From contig NZ_JALBFU010000002.1 in assembly GCF_022662575.1 (NCBI RefSeq), positions 62,001 through 126,000 on the forward strand: DNA of 64,000 nt, in the 5' to 3' direction. Made by a program: the position numbers and the translations under genes. The notes beneath the pieces were generated by a model. That model was not told the DNA's origin. It made no database searches and worked only from the letters and a program-made list of their open reading frames with translations. This DNA comes from Luteimonas aquatica. GTDB lineage: Bacteria > Pseudomonadota > Gammaproteobacteria > Xanthomonadales > Xanthomonadaceae. Positions 35,969-46,339 of this stretch are shown here, piece after piece (the stretch's first letter is position 1; each line of letters opens with the position of its first letter).

Positions 35969-37345
35969 CTAGGCGGCCGTCCTGCGTCCTTTCAGCCAAT
36001 AGCCGATGCCCAGCAGCACGAACCACACCGGTGCGATCAGCAGCGCCTGCAGCGTGTCCGGCTTGAGCGTCAGCAGCACCAGCACGAAGGCGAAGAAGGC
36101 CAGGCAGGCCCAGCACATGAGCACGCCGCCCGGCATCTTGTACTGCGACTGCGCGTGCAGCTCCGGGCGCTTGCGGCGATAGGCGATGTAGGACAGCAGG
36201 ATCAGCGACCAGACGAACATGAACAGCACCGCCGAGAGCGTGGTGATGAGCGTGAAGGCGGCGATCAGGGACGGCAGCACGTAGGTCAGCAGCGCGGCCG
36301 CCAGCAGCACCACGCAGGAGACCAGCAGGCCGAAGGCCGGCACCGCGCTGCGCGAGAGCTTCTCGAAGGACTTCGGCGCATGGCCTTCCTGCGCGAGGCC
36401 GTAGAGCATGCGGCTGGTGGAGAACACGCCGCTGTTGGCCGAGGAGGCGGCCGAGGACATGACCACGAAATTGATCAGGCTGGCCGCCGGCAGCACGCCG
36501 GCCAGCAGGAACAGCGCCACGAACGGGCTCATTTCCGGCACGACCTGGCGCCAGGGCGTGACGGACATGATCACCACCAGCGCCAGCACGTAGAACAGGA
36601 TCATGCGGATTGGGATGGCGTTGATCGCCTTGGGCAGGTTGCGGCGCGGGTCGGCGGTCTCGGCGGCGGCGGTGCCGACCAGCTCGATGCCGACGAAGGC
36701 GAACACCGCGATCTGGAAGCCGGCGAAGAAGCCGGCGATGCCGTTGGGGAACACCCCGCCGTCGTTCCACAGGTGGGCGAGGGAGGCGGTGTGCCCGGCG
36801 GGGGAGCGGAAACCGGTGGCGATCATGTAGAAGCCGGTGCCGATCAGGGCCACGATGGTGACGATCTTGATCAGGGCGAACCAGAACTCCAGCTCGCCGA
36901 ACAGCTTCACCGCCACCAGGTTCAGCACCACCAGCAGGCCCATGCAGGCCAGCGCGGGAATCCACGGCGCGAGGTCCGGGAACCAGAACTGCACGTAGCC
37001 GGCCACGGCGATGATCTCCGCCGCGCCGGTGACGATCCAGCAGAACCAGTACGTCCAGCCGCAGAAGAAGCCGGCCCAGGGGCCGAGCAGGTCGGTGGAG
37101 AAATCCACGAAGGACTTGTAGTCCAGGTTCGACAGCAGCAGCTCGCCCATCGCCCGCATCACGAAGAACAGCATGATGCCGATGATCAGGTAGACCAGCA
37201 GGATCGACGGCCCGGCCAGGTGGATGCTCTTGCCGGCGCCCAGGAACAGGCCGGTGCCGATGGCGCCGCCGATGGCGATCAGCTGCAGATGGCGATTGGA
37301 CAGGCCGCGCTTGAGTTCGTGTGAGGCCTCGGGGTTCGCCTGCAT
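35969..37345 (-). CDS. cycA: CycA-like amino acid permease
   Basis: A 458-residue APC-family transporter with twelve hydrophobic helices. Diagnostic segments include LIAIGGAIGTGLFLGAGKSI (helix 1), SPFVALFLLAG and the CycA-like SSAASSANSGVFSTSRMLYG. CycA imports D-serine, D-alanine and glycine by proton symport; related AAP-family permeases transport other amino acids, so specificity is inferred. The start at 37345 has GGAG 6 nt upstream, while an ATG at 37369 has none. A TACACT -10 box lies near 37430. Confidence 0.85.
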   Translation of the reverse strand: MQANPEASHELKRGLSNRHLQLIAIGGAIGTGLFLGAGKSIHLAGPSILLVYLIIGIMLFFVMRAMGELLLSNLDYKSFVDFSTDLLGPWAGFFCGWTYWFCWIVTGAAEIIAVAGYVQFWFPDLAPWIPALACMGLLVVLNLVAVKLFGELEFWFALIKIVTIVALIGTGFYMIATGFRSPAGHTASLAHLWNDGGVFPNGIAGFFAGFQIAVFAFVGIELVGTAAAETADPRRNLPKAINAIPIRMILFYVLALVVIMSVTPWRQVVPEMSPFVALFLLAGVLPAASLINFVVMSSAASSANSGVFSTSRMLYGLAQEGHAPKSFEKLSRSAVPAFGLLVSCVVLLAAALLTYVLPSLIAAFTLITTLSAVLFMFVWSLILLSYIAYRRKRPELHAQSQYKMPGGVLMCWACLAFFAFVLVLLTLKPDTLQALLIAPVWFVLLGIGYWLKGRRTAA

Positions 37346-37693
37346 TGCGGTCTCCGGCTGTGGATGCATGGATGGGGAAGCGGCATCGCCGCCCGGTGCG
37401 GCGCGCCCCGCGAATCGCCGCCGAGTGTAGACGCTTCGGCGGCGCGGAGGCGGCCCGCGGCTCCAGGACGGCGGGGCGGGGACGCCCTGGCCATGGAACG
37501 GAGGGCAGCCTGCGCGGGCCGCGACGCCCGGGACGCGGAAGAAAAGTTCCTGATTTCTTGATTTTTGCGTTTCCCGGCCACATCGCCATTCCGTCGGGCG
37601 GGCCGTCGATCACAAAATCGCCGGCCCGCCTTCCTCAGCCGCCGTTCCCGCCCATCGCGTACGATGATGCGCACCCCGCCAGCCGCGTCCGCC
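37346..37693. other. Divergent intergenic region, no gene seen
   Basis: About 350 bp between divergent transporter genes. It contains an AT-rich patch (AAAAGTTCC ... GATTTTTGCG, 37542-37570) and -10-like TACGAT near 37660 for the downstream permease. I see no coding region or repeat. Confidence 0.4.
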
Positions 37694-38716
37694 ATGACCG
37701 ACACGCTCCCTGCCGTCACGCCACCGCCTTCCCGCATCGCCGCCTGGCTGCTGGCGCTGCTGACCATGTTCCTGGTGGTCAAAGTCGGCCTGGTCGGCGC
37801 CCTGCTCGCCGGGCTGCTGGTGTACCAGCTGATCGACGTGCTGGCGCCGCTGGTCGAGCGCATGGTGCGCGGCCCGCGCGCGCGGGTGATCGCGGTGGTG
37901 GTGCTGGCGATCGCGGTGGTCGGGGTGCTGACGCTGGCGATCGTCGGCCTGGTGACCTTCATCAACACCGACGCCGGCGGGCAGCAGGCGCTGTTGGCGC
38001 GGCTGATGGACATCATCGACGCCTCGCGCAGCCAGCTGCCGCAGTGGGCGCTGCCGTACCTGCCCGAGGACATGTCCGAACTGCGCCAGGCGCTGAAGGC
38101 CTGGATCGACGAGCACCGCGCCGAGCTGAGCATCGCCGGCGCCGAGGCGGTGCAGACCGCCGCGCGCCTGCTGATCGGCATGGTGCTGGGCGCGATGATC
38201 GCGCTCTACGACGAGTTCACGCCGCCGCACCTGGGGCCGCTGGGCCGCGAAATGGCCGGCCGCGCCAGCCGCTTCTCCGATTCGTTCCGGCGCGTGGTGT
38301 TCGCCCAGATCAAGATCTCGCTGCTCAACACCACCTTCACCGCGCTGTTCCTGCTCGGCGCGCTGCCGCTGTTCGGCGTGCACCTGCCCTTCGCCAAGAC
38401 CCTGATCGTGGTCACCTTCGTGGCCGGCCTGCTGCCGGTGATCGGCAACCTGATCTCCAACACGGTGATCACCATCGTCGCGCTGTCGGTGTCGCTGTAC
38501 GTGGCGATCGCGGCGCTGGCCTATCTGATCGTGATCCACAAGCTGGAATACTTCCTCAACGCGCGCATCGTCGGCGGCGAGATCCGCGCCCGCGCCTGGG
38601 AGCTGCTGCTGGCAATGCTGGCGATGGAGGCGCTGTTCGGCATGCCCGGCCTGATCGTGGCGCCGATCTACTACGCCTACATCAAGCGCGAGCTGGTCGA
38701 CCAGGGCTGGGTGTGA
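37694..38716 (+). CDS. AI-2E family transporter
   Basis: A 340-residue AI-2E family (PerM/TqsA-like) membrane protein. Hydrophobic segments near the N-terminus are followed by a soluble insert and the family's C-terminal cluster (FVAGLLPVIGNLISNTVITI, ALAYLIVIHKLEYFLNARIVG, then EALFGMPGLIVAPIYYAY). The family includes autoinducer-2 exporters, sodium/proton antiporters and proteins of unknown substrate, so quorum-signal transport should not be assumed. It lies 13 bp before the response regulator gene on the same strand, suggesting cotranscription. Confidence 0.82.
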   Translation: MTDTLPAVTPPPSRIAAWLLALLTMFLVVKVGLVGALLAGLLVYQLIDVLAPLVERMVRGPRARVIAVVVLAIAVVGVLTLAIVGLVTFINTDAGGQQALLARLMDIIDASRSQLPQWALPYLPEDMSELRQALKAWIDEHRAELSIAGAEAVQTAARLLIGMVLGAMIALYDEFTPPHLGPLGREMAGRASRFSDSFRRVVFAQIKISLLNTTFTALFLLGALPLFGVHLPFAKTLIVVTFVAGLLPVIGNLISNTVITIVALSVSLYVAIAALAYLIVIHKLEYFLNARIVGGEIRARAWELLLAMLAMEALFGMPGLIVAPIYYAYIKRELVDQGWV

Positions 38717-38729
38717 GCGGACGCGGGCG

Positions 38730-39392
38730 ATGAGCGCGGGGGACGCGCCGCTGCTGTCGACGGTGCTGGTCGCCGACGACCATCCGATGTTCCGCGCCGC
38801 CATGCTGCACGCGATCGCCGGCCTGGTGGCCGAGGGCGGGGTGGTGGAGGTCGCCAGCCAGAGCGCGCTGGAGGCGGCGGTGGCGGCCGCGCCGCGGATC
38901 GACCTGGTGCTGCTGGACCTGACCATGCCGGGCGCGCTCGGCTTCTCCTCGCTGATGCGCCTGCGCAGCGAGCGGCCGGAAGTGCCGCTGATCGTGGTCT
39001 CCTCCAACGACCATCCGCGCACCGTGCGGCGCGCGCAGCAGTTCGGCGCGGCCGGCTTCGTCTCCAAGGCCGCGCCGGCGCAGGCGCTGCGCGAGGCGGT
39101 GCGCGCGGTGATGGCCGGCGGCACCTGGTTCGCGCTCGACCAGGCCGAAGGCAGCGAGCAGGACGCGCGGCTGGCCGCCGGGCTCGCCCAGCTCACCCCG
39201 CAGCAGTTCCGCGTGCTGATGCTGCTGGCCGAGGGCCTGCTCAACAAGCAGATCGCCGCCGAACTGGGACTGGCGGAGAACACGGTGAAGATCCACGTCA
39301 CCGCGATCCTGGCCAAGCTGCAGTGCCGCTCGCGCACGCAGGCGGCGGTGCTGCTGAAGACGCTGGATCTGGAGGAGTTGCAGCGCGATTGA
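38730..39392 (+). CDS. LuxR/NarL family response regulator
   Basis: A 220-residue regulator with an N-terminal receiver (TVLVADDHPMFRAAM; phospho-acceptor Asp63 in LVLLDLTMPG; Lys in FVSKAAP) and a C-terminal LuxR HTH (LTPQQFRVLMLLAEGLLNKQ, then IAAELGLAENTVKIHV). It should bind DNA when phosphorylated. The convergent gene encodes a large hybrid kinase of the NahK/ErcS type, the usual partner class for this regulator type. Together they plausibly control the dctA operon beyond the kinase gene. Confidence 0.9.
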   Translation: MSAGDAPLLSTVLVADDHPMFRAAMLHAIAGLVAEGGVVEVASQSALEAAVAAAPRIDLVLLDLTMPGALGFSSLMRLRSERPEVPLIVVSSNDHPRTVRRAQQFGAAGFVSKAAPAQALREAVRAVMAGGTWFALDQAEGSEQDARLAAGLAQLTPQQFRVLMLLAEGLLNKQIAAELGLAENTVKIHVTAILAKLQCRSRTQAAVLLKTLDLEELQRD

Positions 39393-39454
39393 ATCGCGTG
39401 GATCGTGACGGTGAAATCGATGGTGGAATCGCGGCGGCGGAATGGGCGCGGATC

Positions 39455-39572
39455 CGTCATTCCTGCGAAAGCAGGAATCCAGCGCCTTTCTCAGGACCGT
39501 GGTGTCCTGAACGGAAGTCACCGGATTCCGGTCTAGCCGCGTTGACGACGCGACTGTGGCGCAGGGATGACG
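39455..39572. repeat. 28-bp hairpin unit and degenerate inverted partner
   Basis: A complete unit occupies 39455-39482: CGTC, stem ATTCCTGC, loop GAAA, stem GCAGGAAT, tail CCAG. A degenerate inverted partner (GCAGGGATGACG) lies at 39561-39572. The pair spans 118 bp in the gap between the response-regulator and kinase stop codons. The complete unit is the exact reverse complement of the copy at 61235-61262. Confidence 0.75.
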
Positions 39573-39575
39573 ACA

Positions 39576-42317
39576 TCAGAAGGACTGGCCGGCGCCGCGC
39601 GCTGCCAGCAGCAGCTGCGAGAGCAGCGCGCGCAGCGCCGCCGGCGCCACCGGCTTGGGCAGGAAGTGCAGGCCCTCGGCCAGCAGGCGTTCGCGCAGCC
39701 CGGCCTCGCGCGCGCCGGAAACCACCACGGTCGGCGGCGGCGATGCCCAGGCGCCCGCCAGCGCAGGCAGCAGGTCGGTGCCCAGCGTCTCCCCGAGCTG
39801 GTAGTCGAGCAGCAGCAGGTCCGGGCGCGGCCGCGCATCGCGCAAGGCGATCGCGCCGTCGCGATCGTGCGCGGTCTCGACCCGGCAGCCCCAGCCTTCC
39901 AGCAGCGTGCGCAGCGCGCCGGCGCCATCGCGGTCGTCGTCGATCACCCAGGCGGTGCGACCCGCGAACGGCGCGGCGGCGCCCTGGCGAACGGGCGCGA
40001 TGATCGCCGCCGCCGCCGCCTCGGCCAAGGGCAGGCGCAGCGAGAACACGCTGCCGCGCCCGGGACGCGAGCGCAGGCCCACCTCGTGCCCGAGCAGACG
40101 GGCGATGCGCTCGACGATCGACAGGCCGAGGCCGGCGTTGCGGCGGTCGCGGTCCACGCCGCTGTCCAGGCGGCGAAACTCCTCGAAGATCGCCGCCTGC
40201 TTGCTCTCGGCGATGCCGATGCCGGTGTCCCAGACCTCGATGCGCACGTGCATGCCTTCGCCCCGGTCGCCGCTGCGCCGGCAGCCGAGCAGCACGCCGC
40301 CCTCGCGGGTGTACTGCAGGGCGTTGGAGAGCAGGTTCTGCAGGGCGCGCCGCAGCAGCAGCGCGTCGCTGCGCACCGTCAGCCGGGTATCGACCCAGTC
40401 CAGGCGCAGCCCGCGCGACTGCGCGATCACCGAGAACTGCGCGGCCAGCGCCGAGAACAGCGGCGAGAGCGGCACCGGCTCGATCTTGGGCTGCAGCGCG
40501 CCGGTGTCCAGGCGCGAGAGTTCGAGCAGGCTGGCGAGCAGGTCGTCCTGCGCCTCCAGCGACTGGTCGATGCGCTCGGCCAGCGCCAGCGGCTCGCCCT
40601 GCAGGCGCTCGCGCAGCGCGCCGAGCAGCATGCGCGCGGCGTTGAGCGGCTGCAGCAGGTCGTGCACCGCCGCGGCGACGAAGCGGCCCTTGTAGCGGTT
40701 GGCGTCCTCGGCCTCGGCCTTGGCGTGGCGCAGGTCGCGGGTGCTGTCGGCCACGCGCCGCCGCAGGGTGTCGGCGAGCGTGCGCAGCTCGCGCGCGGTG
40801 GCCTTGTAGCTGGTGATGTCGGCGTAGCTGGTGACGAAGCCGCCGTCGGGCAGCGGGTTGCCGCGGATCTCCAGCACCATGCCGTCGGGCAGCTCGCGCT
40901 CGTGCAGGTACGGCTGGCGGTTGCGCAGATGGCCCAGACGGCGCCGCACCGCCTCGTCGGCGGGGCCCGGCCCGAGCCAGCCGCGGCGCGCGTTGTAGCG
41001 CAGCATGTCCTCGATCGGGCGCCCGATCTCCAGCAGTTCCTGCGGGTAGCGGAAGATGTCCTGGTAGCGCGAATTCCAGGCCACCACGCGCAGTTGCGCG
41101 TCGACCACGCTCACCCCGTGCGGCAGGTGCTCGAGGCTGGCGTTCTGGCCCTGCGCGGCGCGGTGCGCGGCCAGCACCACCCCGTCCTGGGCGCTGCGCA
41201 GGGCCTGGGCATGGTGCGCGACCATGCGTTCGAGCTCCTCGCGGCTGCGCTGGCGCAGCCGCGCCAGGCGCACGCGCTGGCGCAGGAACAGGCCGAGCAG
41301 CAGCAGCGGCAGCCAGGCCAGCAGGGTCACCACCGCGGCCGAGCGCGCCGCGAGCGCGGCGCCGCGCGTGTCCTGCAGCGCGTGCAGCGTCCAGGCCTGC
41401 TCGGGCAGCGCGCGGGTGCGCATCAGCCAGGTGCCGGGCATCGGCGGCGCGTCGATGCGCACGCGTTCGGTGCCCTGGTCGTCGCGGTCGAGCAGGCGCA
41501 GCCGCGCCGGCCGCAGCTGCTCGGCGCGGTACTGGCGGGTGGCGGCCAGGGCGTCGCGCTCGGCCGGCGCCAGCGCGTGCAGCGCGCGATAGCGCAGCGC
41601 GTCGCGGTTGCCGAGGAAGACGATGCCGTGGGCGTCGCTGAGCATCAGCCATTCCGGCGCCTTGGCCCATTCGCGCTCGATCGCCTCGAAGGTGATCTTG
41701 ACCACGATCACGCCGATCGCGCGCCCTTGGTCGTCGCGCACCGCCTCGGCGATGAAGTAGCCGGGCACGCCGGTGGTGAAGCCGATGCCGTAGAACAGGC
41801 CGGTGCCGCTGCGCATGGCCTGCTGGTAGTAGGGGCGGAAGCGGTAGTCGATGCCGACGTTGCTGCTCGCCTCGCGCCAGTTGTTGGCCGCGATGGCGAT
41901 GCCGCGTCGGTCGATCAGCGTCAGCGTGGAGACGCGGGTGGCGCCGTTGGCCCGCTCCAGCTTCTGGTTGAGCAGCTTCTGGTCGAGCGGCGTGCGGTCG
42001 AGGGCGGCATCGGCGCGGCCGGGGGACTGCGACAGCGCCTGGCGCAGCTGCGGGTCCAGCGCCAGCACGGTGGGCAGCACGCGGTAGCGGTCGATCATGC
42101 CCTGCAGCGCCTGTGCGCGCAGATCCAGCTGGGAGGCCAGGCGCAGGCCGTCGCGCTGCGCGGCGCGCGTCCAGGCGAACCAGGCCGCCAGCGCCGCCGT
42201 GGCGGTCATCGCCAGCAGCAGCAGCGCGATCGGGATCGCCTTGCGGAGCGTTGCGCGGCGCGGGAGCGGAGGGGCGGGCATCGGCGGAGCGGGGCGGCGG
42301 ATGTTGCGATGCGCCAT
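39576..42317 (-). CDS. Hybrid sensor histidine kinase with DctB-like sensor
   Basis: A 913-residue membrane kinase. Transmembrane helices near 28-50 and 325-347 bracket a periplasmic sensor containing [12 protein letters not shown] and GYFIAEAV, resembling the ligand-binding region of DctB-type C4-dicarboxylate sensors. A PAS domain (about 395-505) is followed by the HisKA box [17 protein letters not shown] with His552, an HATPase domain ([19 protein letters not shown]), and a C-terminal receiver ([15 protein letters not shown]). The H-box places it with NahK/ErcS-type hybrid kinases that act with LuxR regulators. It lies between its probable partner regulator and the divergent dctA. Confidence 0.88.
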   Translation of the reverse strand: MAHRNIRRPAPPMPAPPLPRRATLRKAIPIALLLLAMTATAALAAWFAWTRAAQRDGLRLASQLDLRAQALQGMIDRYRVLPTVLALDPQLRQALSQSPGRADAALDRTPLDQKLLNQKLERANGATRVSTLTLIDRRGIAIAANNWREASSNVGIDYRFRPYYQQAMRSGTGLFYGIGFTTGVPGYFIAEAVRDDQGRAIGVIVVKITFEAIEREWAKAPEWLMLSDAHGIVFLGNRDALRYRALHALAPAERDALAATRQYRAEQLRPARLRLLDRDDQGTERVRIDAPPMPGTWLMRTRALPEQAWTLHALQDTRGAALAARSAAVVTLLAWLPLLLLGLFLRQRVRLARLRQRSREELERMVAHHAQALRSAQDGVVLAAHRAAQGQNASLEHLPHGVSVVDAQLRVVAWNSRYQDIFRYPQELLEIGRPIEDMLRYNARRGWLGPGPADEAVRRRLGHLRNRQPYLHERELPDGMVLEIRGNPLPDGGFVTSYADITSYKATARELRTLADTLRRRVADSTRDLRHAKAEAEDANRYKGRFVAAAVHDLLQPLNAARMLLGALRERLQGEPLALAERIDQSLEAQDDLLASLLELSRLDTGALQPKIEPVPLSPLFSALAAQFSVIAQSRGLRLDWVDTRLTVRSDALLLRRALQNLLSNALQYTREGGVLLGCRRSGDRGEGMHVRIEVWDTGIGIAESKQAAIFEEFRRLDSGVDRDRRNAGLGLSIVERIARLLGHEVGLRSRPGRGSVFSLRLPLAEAAAAAIIAPVRQGAAAPFAGRTAWVIDDDRDGAGALRTLLEGWGCRVETAHDRDGAIALRDARPRPDLLLLDYQLGETLGTDLLPALAGAWASPPPTVVVSGAREAGLRERLLAEGLHFLPKPVAPAALRALLSQLLLAARGAGQSF

Positions 42318-42453
42318 CCTGGCACAGCCGCGGGCCGCGCGGCGGCGGGTTCCCATGCGGCTAGTACCAATGTGTTATGGCCGATGTGCGTCGCCCGGGG
42401 GTACAACGTGGCGCATCGGGCCGCGGCATCGCGCCGCCGTCGAGGGAGGCTCC
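42318..42453. promoter_or_regulatory. Divergent promoter region kinase / dctA
   Basis: A 136-bp region. GTACC (42364-42368) and GGTAC (42400-42404) form a short widely spaced dyad, and a strong GAGGGAGG ribosome-binding site (42442-42449) precedes dctA. The dyad is a weak candidate for response-regulator binding. Confidence 0.35.
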
Positions 42454-43803
42454 ATGCTGAAGACCGATCACGCCGCCGCCGCGCCGCCCGCGCCGGTGCC
42501 GTTCTATCGCCACCTGTACTTCCAGGTGATCGTCGCCATCGTGCTCGGCGCGGTGCTCGGCCACTTCGAGCCGGCCTTCGCCGTGCAGCTCAAGCCGCTG
42601 GGCGATGCCTTCATCAAAGTGGTGAAGATGATCATCGTGCCGGTGATCTTCCTCACCATCGTGGTCGGCATCGCCAGCATGACCAGCATGAAGGCGGTCG
42701 GCCGGGTGATGCTCAAGGCGATGGCCTATTTTCTGGTGCTCTCGACGCTGGCCCTGGTGATCGGCCTGGTGATCGCGCACGTGGTGCAGCCGGGCGCGGG
42801 GATGAACATCAACCCCGAGGAGCTGAAGGCCGGCGCCGGCGACGTCGCCAAGTACGCCAGCGACGCCCATGCCATCGCCGAGAAGATGTCCCTGGTCGCC
42901 TTCCTGATGGACATCATCCCCGACACCGTGGTCGGCGCCTTCGCCGAGGGCAAGGTGCTGCAGGTGCTGTTCTTCGCCATCGTGTTCGGCATCGCCCTGG
43001 CCCAGGTCGGCAAGGCCGGCGAGCCGATCCTGAAGTTCCTCGAGGCGCTGACCTGGCCGGTGTTCCGCCTGGTGGCGATCCTGATGAAGTTCGCCCCGAT
43101 CGGCGCCTTCGGTGCCATCGCCTTCACCATCGGCAAGTACGGCCTGGGCGCGCTGACGCACCTGGCCTGGCTGGTGGGCTCGTTCTACATCGGCTCGCTG
43201 CTGTTCGTGCTGCTGGTGCTCGGCCTGGTGGCGCGATTGTCGGGATTCTCGATCCTCGGCCTGCTGCGCTACCTGAAGTCGGAGCTGCTGCTGGTGCTGG
43301 GCACGTCCTCCTCGGAAGCGGCGCTGCCGGCGCTGATGCAGAAGATGGAGCGCGCCGGCTGCGGCAAGTCGGTGGTGGGGCTGGTGGTGCCCACCGGCTA
43401 TTCCTTCAATCTCGACGGCACCAACCTGTACATGACGCTGGCGGCGCTGTTCATCGCCCAGGCCACCAACACGCATCTGTCGCTGGAACAGCAGATCGCG
43501 CTGCTGCTGGTGGCGATGGTCAGCTCCAAGGGCGCGGCGGGCGTGACCGGCGCCGGCTTCGTCACGCTGGCGATGACGCTGCAGGTGGTGCCGACCATCC
43601 CGATCGCCGGCATGGCGCTGATCCTCGGCGTGGACCGCTTCATGAGCGAATGCCGGGCGCTCACCAACTTCATCGGCAACGCGGTGGCCACGGTGGTGGT
43701 CTCGCGCTGGGAAGGCGCGCTCGACCGCGACCGGCTGGAGGCCGCGCTCGGCGGCCGCGAGCTGCCGATGCCCGAACTCAACGAGCCCTCGCTCCCGACC
43801 TGA
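42454..43803 (+). CDS. dctA: C4-dicarboxylate transporter DctA
   Basis: A 449-residue DAACS-family symporter. Diagnostic segments are [40 protein letters not shown], the re-entrant hairpin motif [33 protein letters not shown] and [10 protein letters not shown]. It imports succinate, fumarate and malate with protons or sodium across the inner membrane. A GAGGGAGG site precedes the ATG. It heads an apparent operon with an exported hydrolase (16 bp later) and an outer-membrane porin, and lies next to a DctB-like kinase. Confidence 0.95.
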   Translation: MLKTDHAAAAPPAPVPFYRHLYFQVIVAIVLGAVLGHFEPAFAVQLKPLGDAFIKVVKMIIVPVIFLTIVVGIASMTSMKAVGRVMLKAMAYFLVLSTLALVIGLVIAHVVQPGAGMNINPEELKAGAGDVAKYASDAHAIAEKMSLVAFLMDIIPDTVVGAFAEGKVLQVLFFAIVFGIALAQVGKAGEPILKFLEALTWPVFRLVAILMKFAPIGAFGAIAFTIGKYGLGALTHLAWLVGSFYIGSLLFVLLVLGLVARLSGFSILGLLRYLKSELLLVLGTSSSEAALPALMQKMERAGCGKSVVGLVVPTGYSFNLDGTNLYMTLAALFIAQATNTHLSLEQQIALLLVAMVSSKGAAGVTGAGFVTLAMTLQVVPTIPIAGMALILGVDRFMSECRALTNFIGNAVATVVVSRWEGALDRDRLEAALGGRELPMPELNEPSLPT

Positions 43804-43819
43804 GAGACGGAGACACACG

Positions 43820-44791
43820 ATGAAACTGCACTGGGTCGCGATCCCGTTCGCGCTCTGGCTGGCGGCGCTCGGCCAGGCGAACGCGCAACTCCCGTCCCCC
43901 GACCGGACATTGGCGCTGTGGCCGGCCGAGCGGCTGGCCGACGGCCCGGCGCTCGGTCCCGAGCGCGTCGGCAAGGGCGGCAGCGCCGAAGGCGCGGTCA
44001 GCGGCGTGTCGCAGCCGCGGCTGGAGATCTACAAGCCGGCGCATCCCAACGGCAGCGCAGTGCTGGTGATCGGCGGCGGCGGCTATTTCCGCATCCAGGT
44101 GGGCGGAGCCGCGCGGCCGATCGCGCAATGGCTGCAGGCCATCGGCACCACCGCGGCGGTGCTCTACTACCGCCTGCCGGGCGACGGCTGGACAGCGCAG
44201 GCGCCGTTCCAGGACGGCCAGCGCGCCATGCGCCTGCTGCGCGCGCACGCGGCCGAGCTTGGCGTCGATCCGCAGCGCATCGGCGTGATCGGGCTGTCGG
44301 CCGGCGCCAACCTGGCCGGCATCGTCGCCACGCGCCCGGACTTCGCCTTCTATCCGCCGCTGGACGCCTCCGACGCGCAGCCGGCGCGGCCGGACTTCGT
44401 CGGCATGATCTATCCGGTGGTCTCGCTGCGGCCACCGCTGAACACCACGCGCTCGGCGCGCGAGCTGTCCACGCAGGCCGACGCTGCCGATGCCTATTCG
44501 GTGGAGGCGCACGTCGATGCGAAGACGCCGCCGACCTTCCTGGCGCAGGCGGTCGACGATCCCATCGTCGCGGTCGACCACAGCCTGCTGATGTTCACGA
44601 CCCTGCGCAAGGCGGGCGTGCCCGCCGAACTGCACGTGTTCGAACGCGGCCGCCACAGCTGGGGACTGGGCGCGCCGGGCAGCACCGTGTCGGCCTGGCC
44701 GCGCCTGTTCGCGGCCTGGGCGCGCAGCCACGGTTTCCTCGGCGGCGCGCCGGCAGCGGCGGCGCCGGCGGCCGAGGACGGCGGCGGCTGA
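43820..44791 (+). CDS. Exported alpha/beta hydrolase
   Basis: A 323-residue secreted protein with a signal peptide (IPFALWLAALGQANAQ). The alpha/beta-hydrolase fold shows an oxyanion-type VLVIGGGGYFRIQVGG, the nucleophile Ser in GVIGLSAGANLAGI, Asp in QAVDDPIVAVDHS and His in GRHSWGLG. It resembles acetyl-xylan or carboxyl esterase-like BD-FAE proteins. Lying between dctA and a porin gene in one apparent operon, it might release an acid from an ester for uptake, which is inference. The C-terminus is an Ala-rich tail. Confidence 0.82.
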   Translation: MKLHWVAIPFALWLAALGQANAQLPSPDRTLALWPAERLADGPALGPERVGKGGSAEGAVSGVSQPRLEIYKPAHPNGSAVLVIGGGGYFRIQVGGAARPIAQWLQAIGTTAAVLYYRLPGDGWTAQAPFQDGQRAMRLLRAHAAELGVDPQRIGVIGLSAGANLAGIVATRPDFAFYPPLDASDAQPARPDFVGMIYPVVSLRPPLNTTRSARELSTQADAADAYSVEAHVDAKTPPTFLAQAVDDPIVAVDHSLLMFTTLRKAGVPAELHVFERGRHSWGLGAPGSTVSAWPRLFAAWARSHGFLGGAPAAAAPAAEDGGG

Positions 44792-44841
44792 ACGTTTCGC
44801 GCCCCGTCCGCCTTTCCCTCCCACGAACCTGAGAGAGCGCC

Positions 44842-46329
44842 ATGCAGCAGATCCGTCCCCGGGTATTGGCCCTTGTCGTGTCCCTGAGTCTGTCGGGTGC
44901 GAGCCTGTCGGCACTGGCGCAGGAAGCGGCGCCGTTGAGCGCGACGGAGATGGCGCGGCTGATCCGCGCACAGGCCGCCAAGATCGACGCGCTGGAACAG
45001 CGCCTGGCCGCGGTGGAGCGGCAGAACGCGGCCTTGGCCGCCGGCAGCGCACCCGCGCCGGCGCCGACCTCGCAGGCCGAGGCCAGGCAGGCCGAAGTCG
45101 CGCATGCGGTGGCCGATACCGACCAGCAGACCGAACTGGCGCAGCTGCGCACCCAGGTCGCCCAGCTCGCCGCCTCCGGCAGCCACAGCCGCGACGTCGA
45201 CTGGCGCGACGGCAGCCCGGAATTTCGCAGCGCCGACGGCAAGTTCAGCTTCCGCCCGCGCGGGCGCGTGGTGGTCGACGCCTCGTCCACGCGCGGCTCG
45301 GCGTTCCAGGCCCGCAACATCGGCGGCACCGAGATGAGCCAGGTGCGGCTGGGCGCGGAAGGCACGATCGGACCGTTCGGCTACAAGGTCGACGCCGATT
45401 TCGCCGACGACGCGGTCTCGGTGAAGGACGCCTACCTGTCCTACGACACCAAGGCCGGCACGCTGCCGCTGGAGATCTACGTCGGCAACAAGCTGCGCGA
45501 CCGCAGCATCGAGGGCGCCACCACGCAGACGCGCACGCCGTTCATGGAACGCAACGCGGTGGCGAGCGCGACCTCGGCGGTGAACGGCTTCTACGGCCTG
45601 GGCGTGCAGGCCAAGCTGTTCGGGCCGAGCTGGCATGTCGGCCTGAGCGTGACCGGCGACGACATCGACAATGCCGGCGAGGAGAGCGATTCGGTCGCCT
45701 ACACGGTGCGCGCGCACTGGAACCCGATCAAGCGCGCGCAGGGCTTCGTGCATCTGGGCGGCTGGTACTACTACGAGAACCTCGGCGACGACGTGGTCAG
45801 CATCAACCGCACCTCGCGCATCGGCCTGGGCTTCAACGACAACCTGCGCGTGTCGGCCAGTTCCATCGCCGATCCCACCGACAACCGCGCCTGGGGCTAC
45901 GAGGTCGGCGGCGTCTACCGCAGTTTCTACGGCTTCGCCGAGCAGGGCGAGCGCACCATCCGTTCCAGCAGCGTGGACAGCGTCAGGCACAAGGCCACCT
46001 CGATCTACGGCGGCTGGATGATCACCGGCGAGAAGCCCGGCTTCAGCGCGCGCTCGGGCGTGTGGGGCACCACCAAGGTGGCGCATCCGGTGGGCGAGGG
46101 CGGCTGGGGCGCGTTCGAGGTGGCGCTGCGCTACGACGACTACGACTACACCGACGCGCAGCGCGGCGGCGAGGGCCGCGCCTATACGCTGGGACTGAAC
46201 TGGCATCTCAACGACTGGGCGAAGCTGATGCTCGATTACGTGCACTGGCGCACCGACAACAAGGTCGGCGATTTCCGCGGCCTGGATACGGGCGACACCG
46301 TGGGCGTGCGGGCGCAGGTAGTGTTCTAG
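44842..46329 (+). CDS. OprO/OprP-type porin
   Basis: A 495-residue outer-membrane protein. A signal peptide (VSLSLSGASLSALAQ) is followed by a coiled-coil segment (IRAQAAKIDALEQRLAAVER) and a beta-barrel typical of the phosphate-selective porin O/P family (FSFRPRGRVVVDAS, VRLGAEGTIGPFGYKVDADF), ending in Phe (VGVRAQVVF). OprP-like proteins pass phosphate, but relatives carry various anions. In this operon with dctA it may admit organic acids. It is the last gene before an inverted hairpin pair. Confidence 0.85.
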   Translation: MQQIRPRVLALVVSLSLSGASLSALAQEAAPLSATEMARLIRAQAAKIDALEQRLAAVERQNAALAAGSAPAPAPTSQAEARQAEVAHAVADTDQQTELAQLRTQVAQLAASGSHSRDVDWRDGSPEFRSADGKFSFRPRGRVVVDASSTRGSAFQARNIGGTEMSQVRLGAEGTIGPFGYKVDADFADDAVSVKDAYLSYDTKAGTLPLEIYVGNKLRDRSIEGATTQTRTPFMERNAVASATSAVNGFYGLGVQAKLFGPSWHVGLSVTGDDIDNAGEESDSVAYTVRAHWNPIKRAQGFVHLGGWYYYENLGDDVVSINRTSRIGLGFNDNLRVSASSIADPTDNRAWGYEVGGVYRSFYGFAEQGERTIRSSSVDSVRHKATSIYGGWMITGEKPGFSARSGVWGTTKVAHPVGEGGWGAFEVALRYDDYDYTDAQRGGEGRAYTLGLNWHLNDWAKLMLDYVHWRTDNKVGDFRGLDTGDTVGVRAQVVF

Positions 46330-46339
46330 CTTTTTTGGC

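Noticed and set aside
42364..42404. GTACC/GGTAC dyad as a defined response-regulator operator
   Set aside because: Arms of only five bases with a 31-bp spacer are likely by chance in this composition; kept only as a weak regulatory note.
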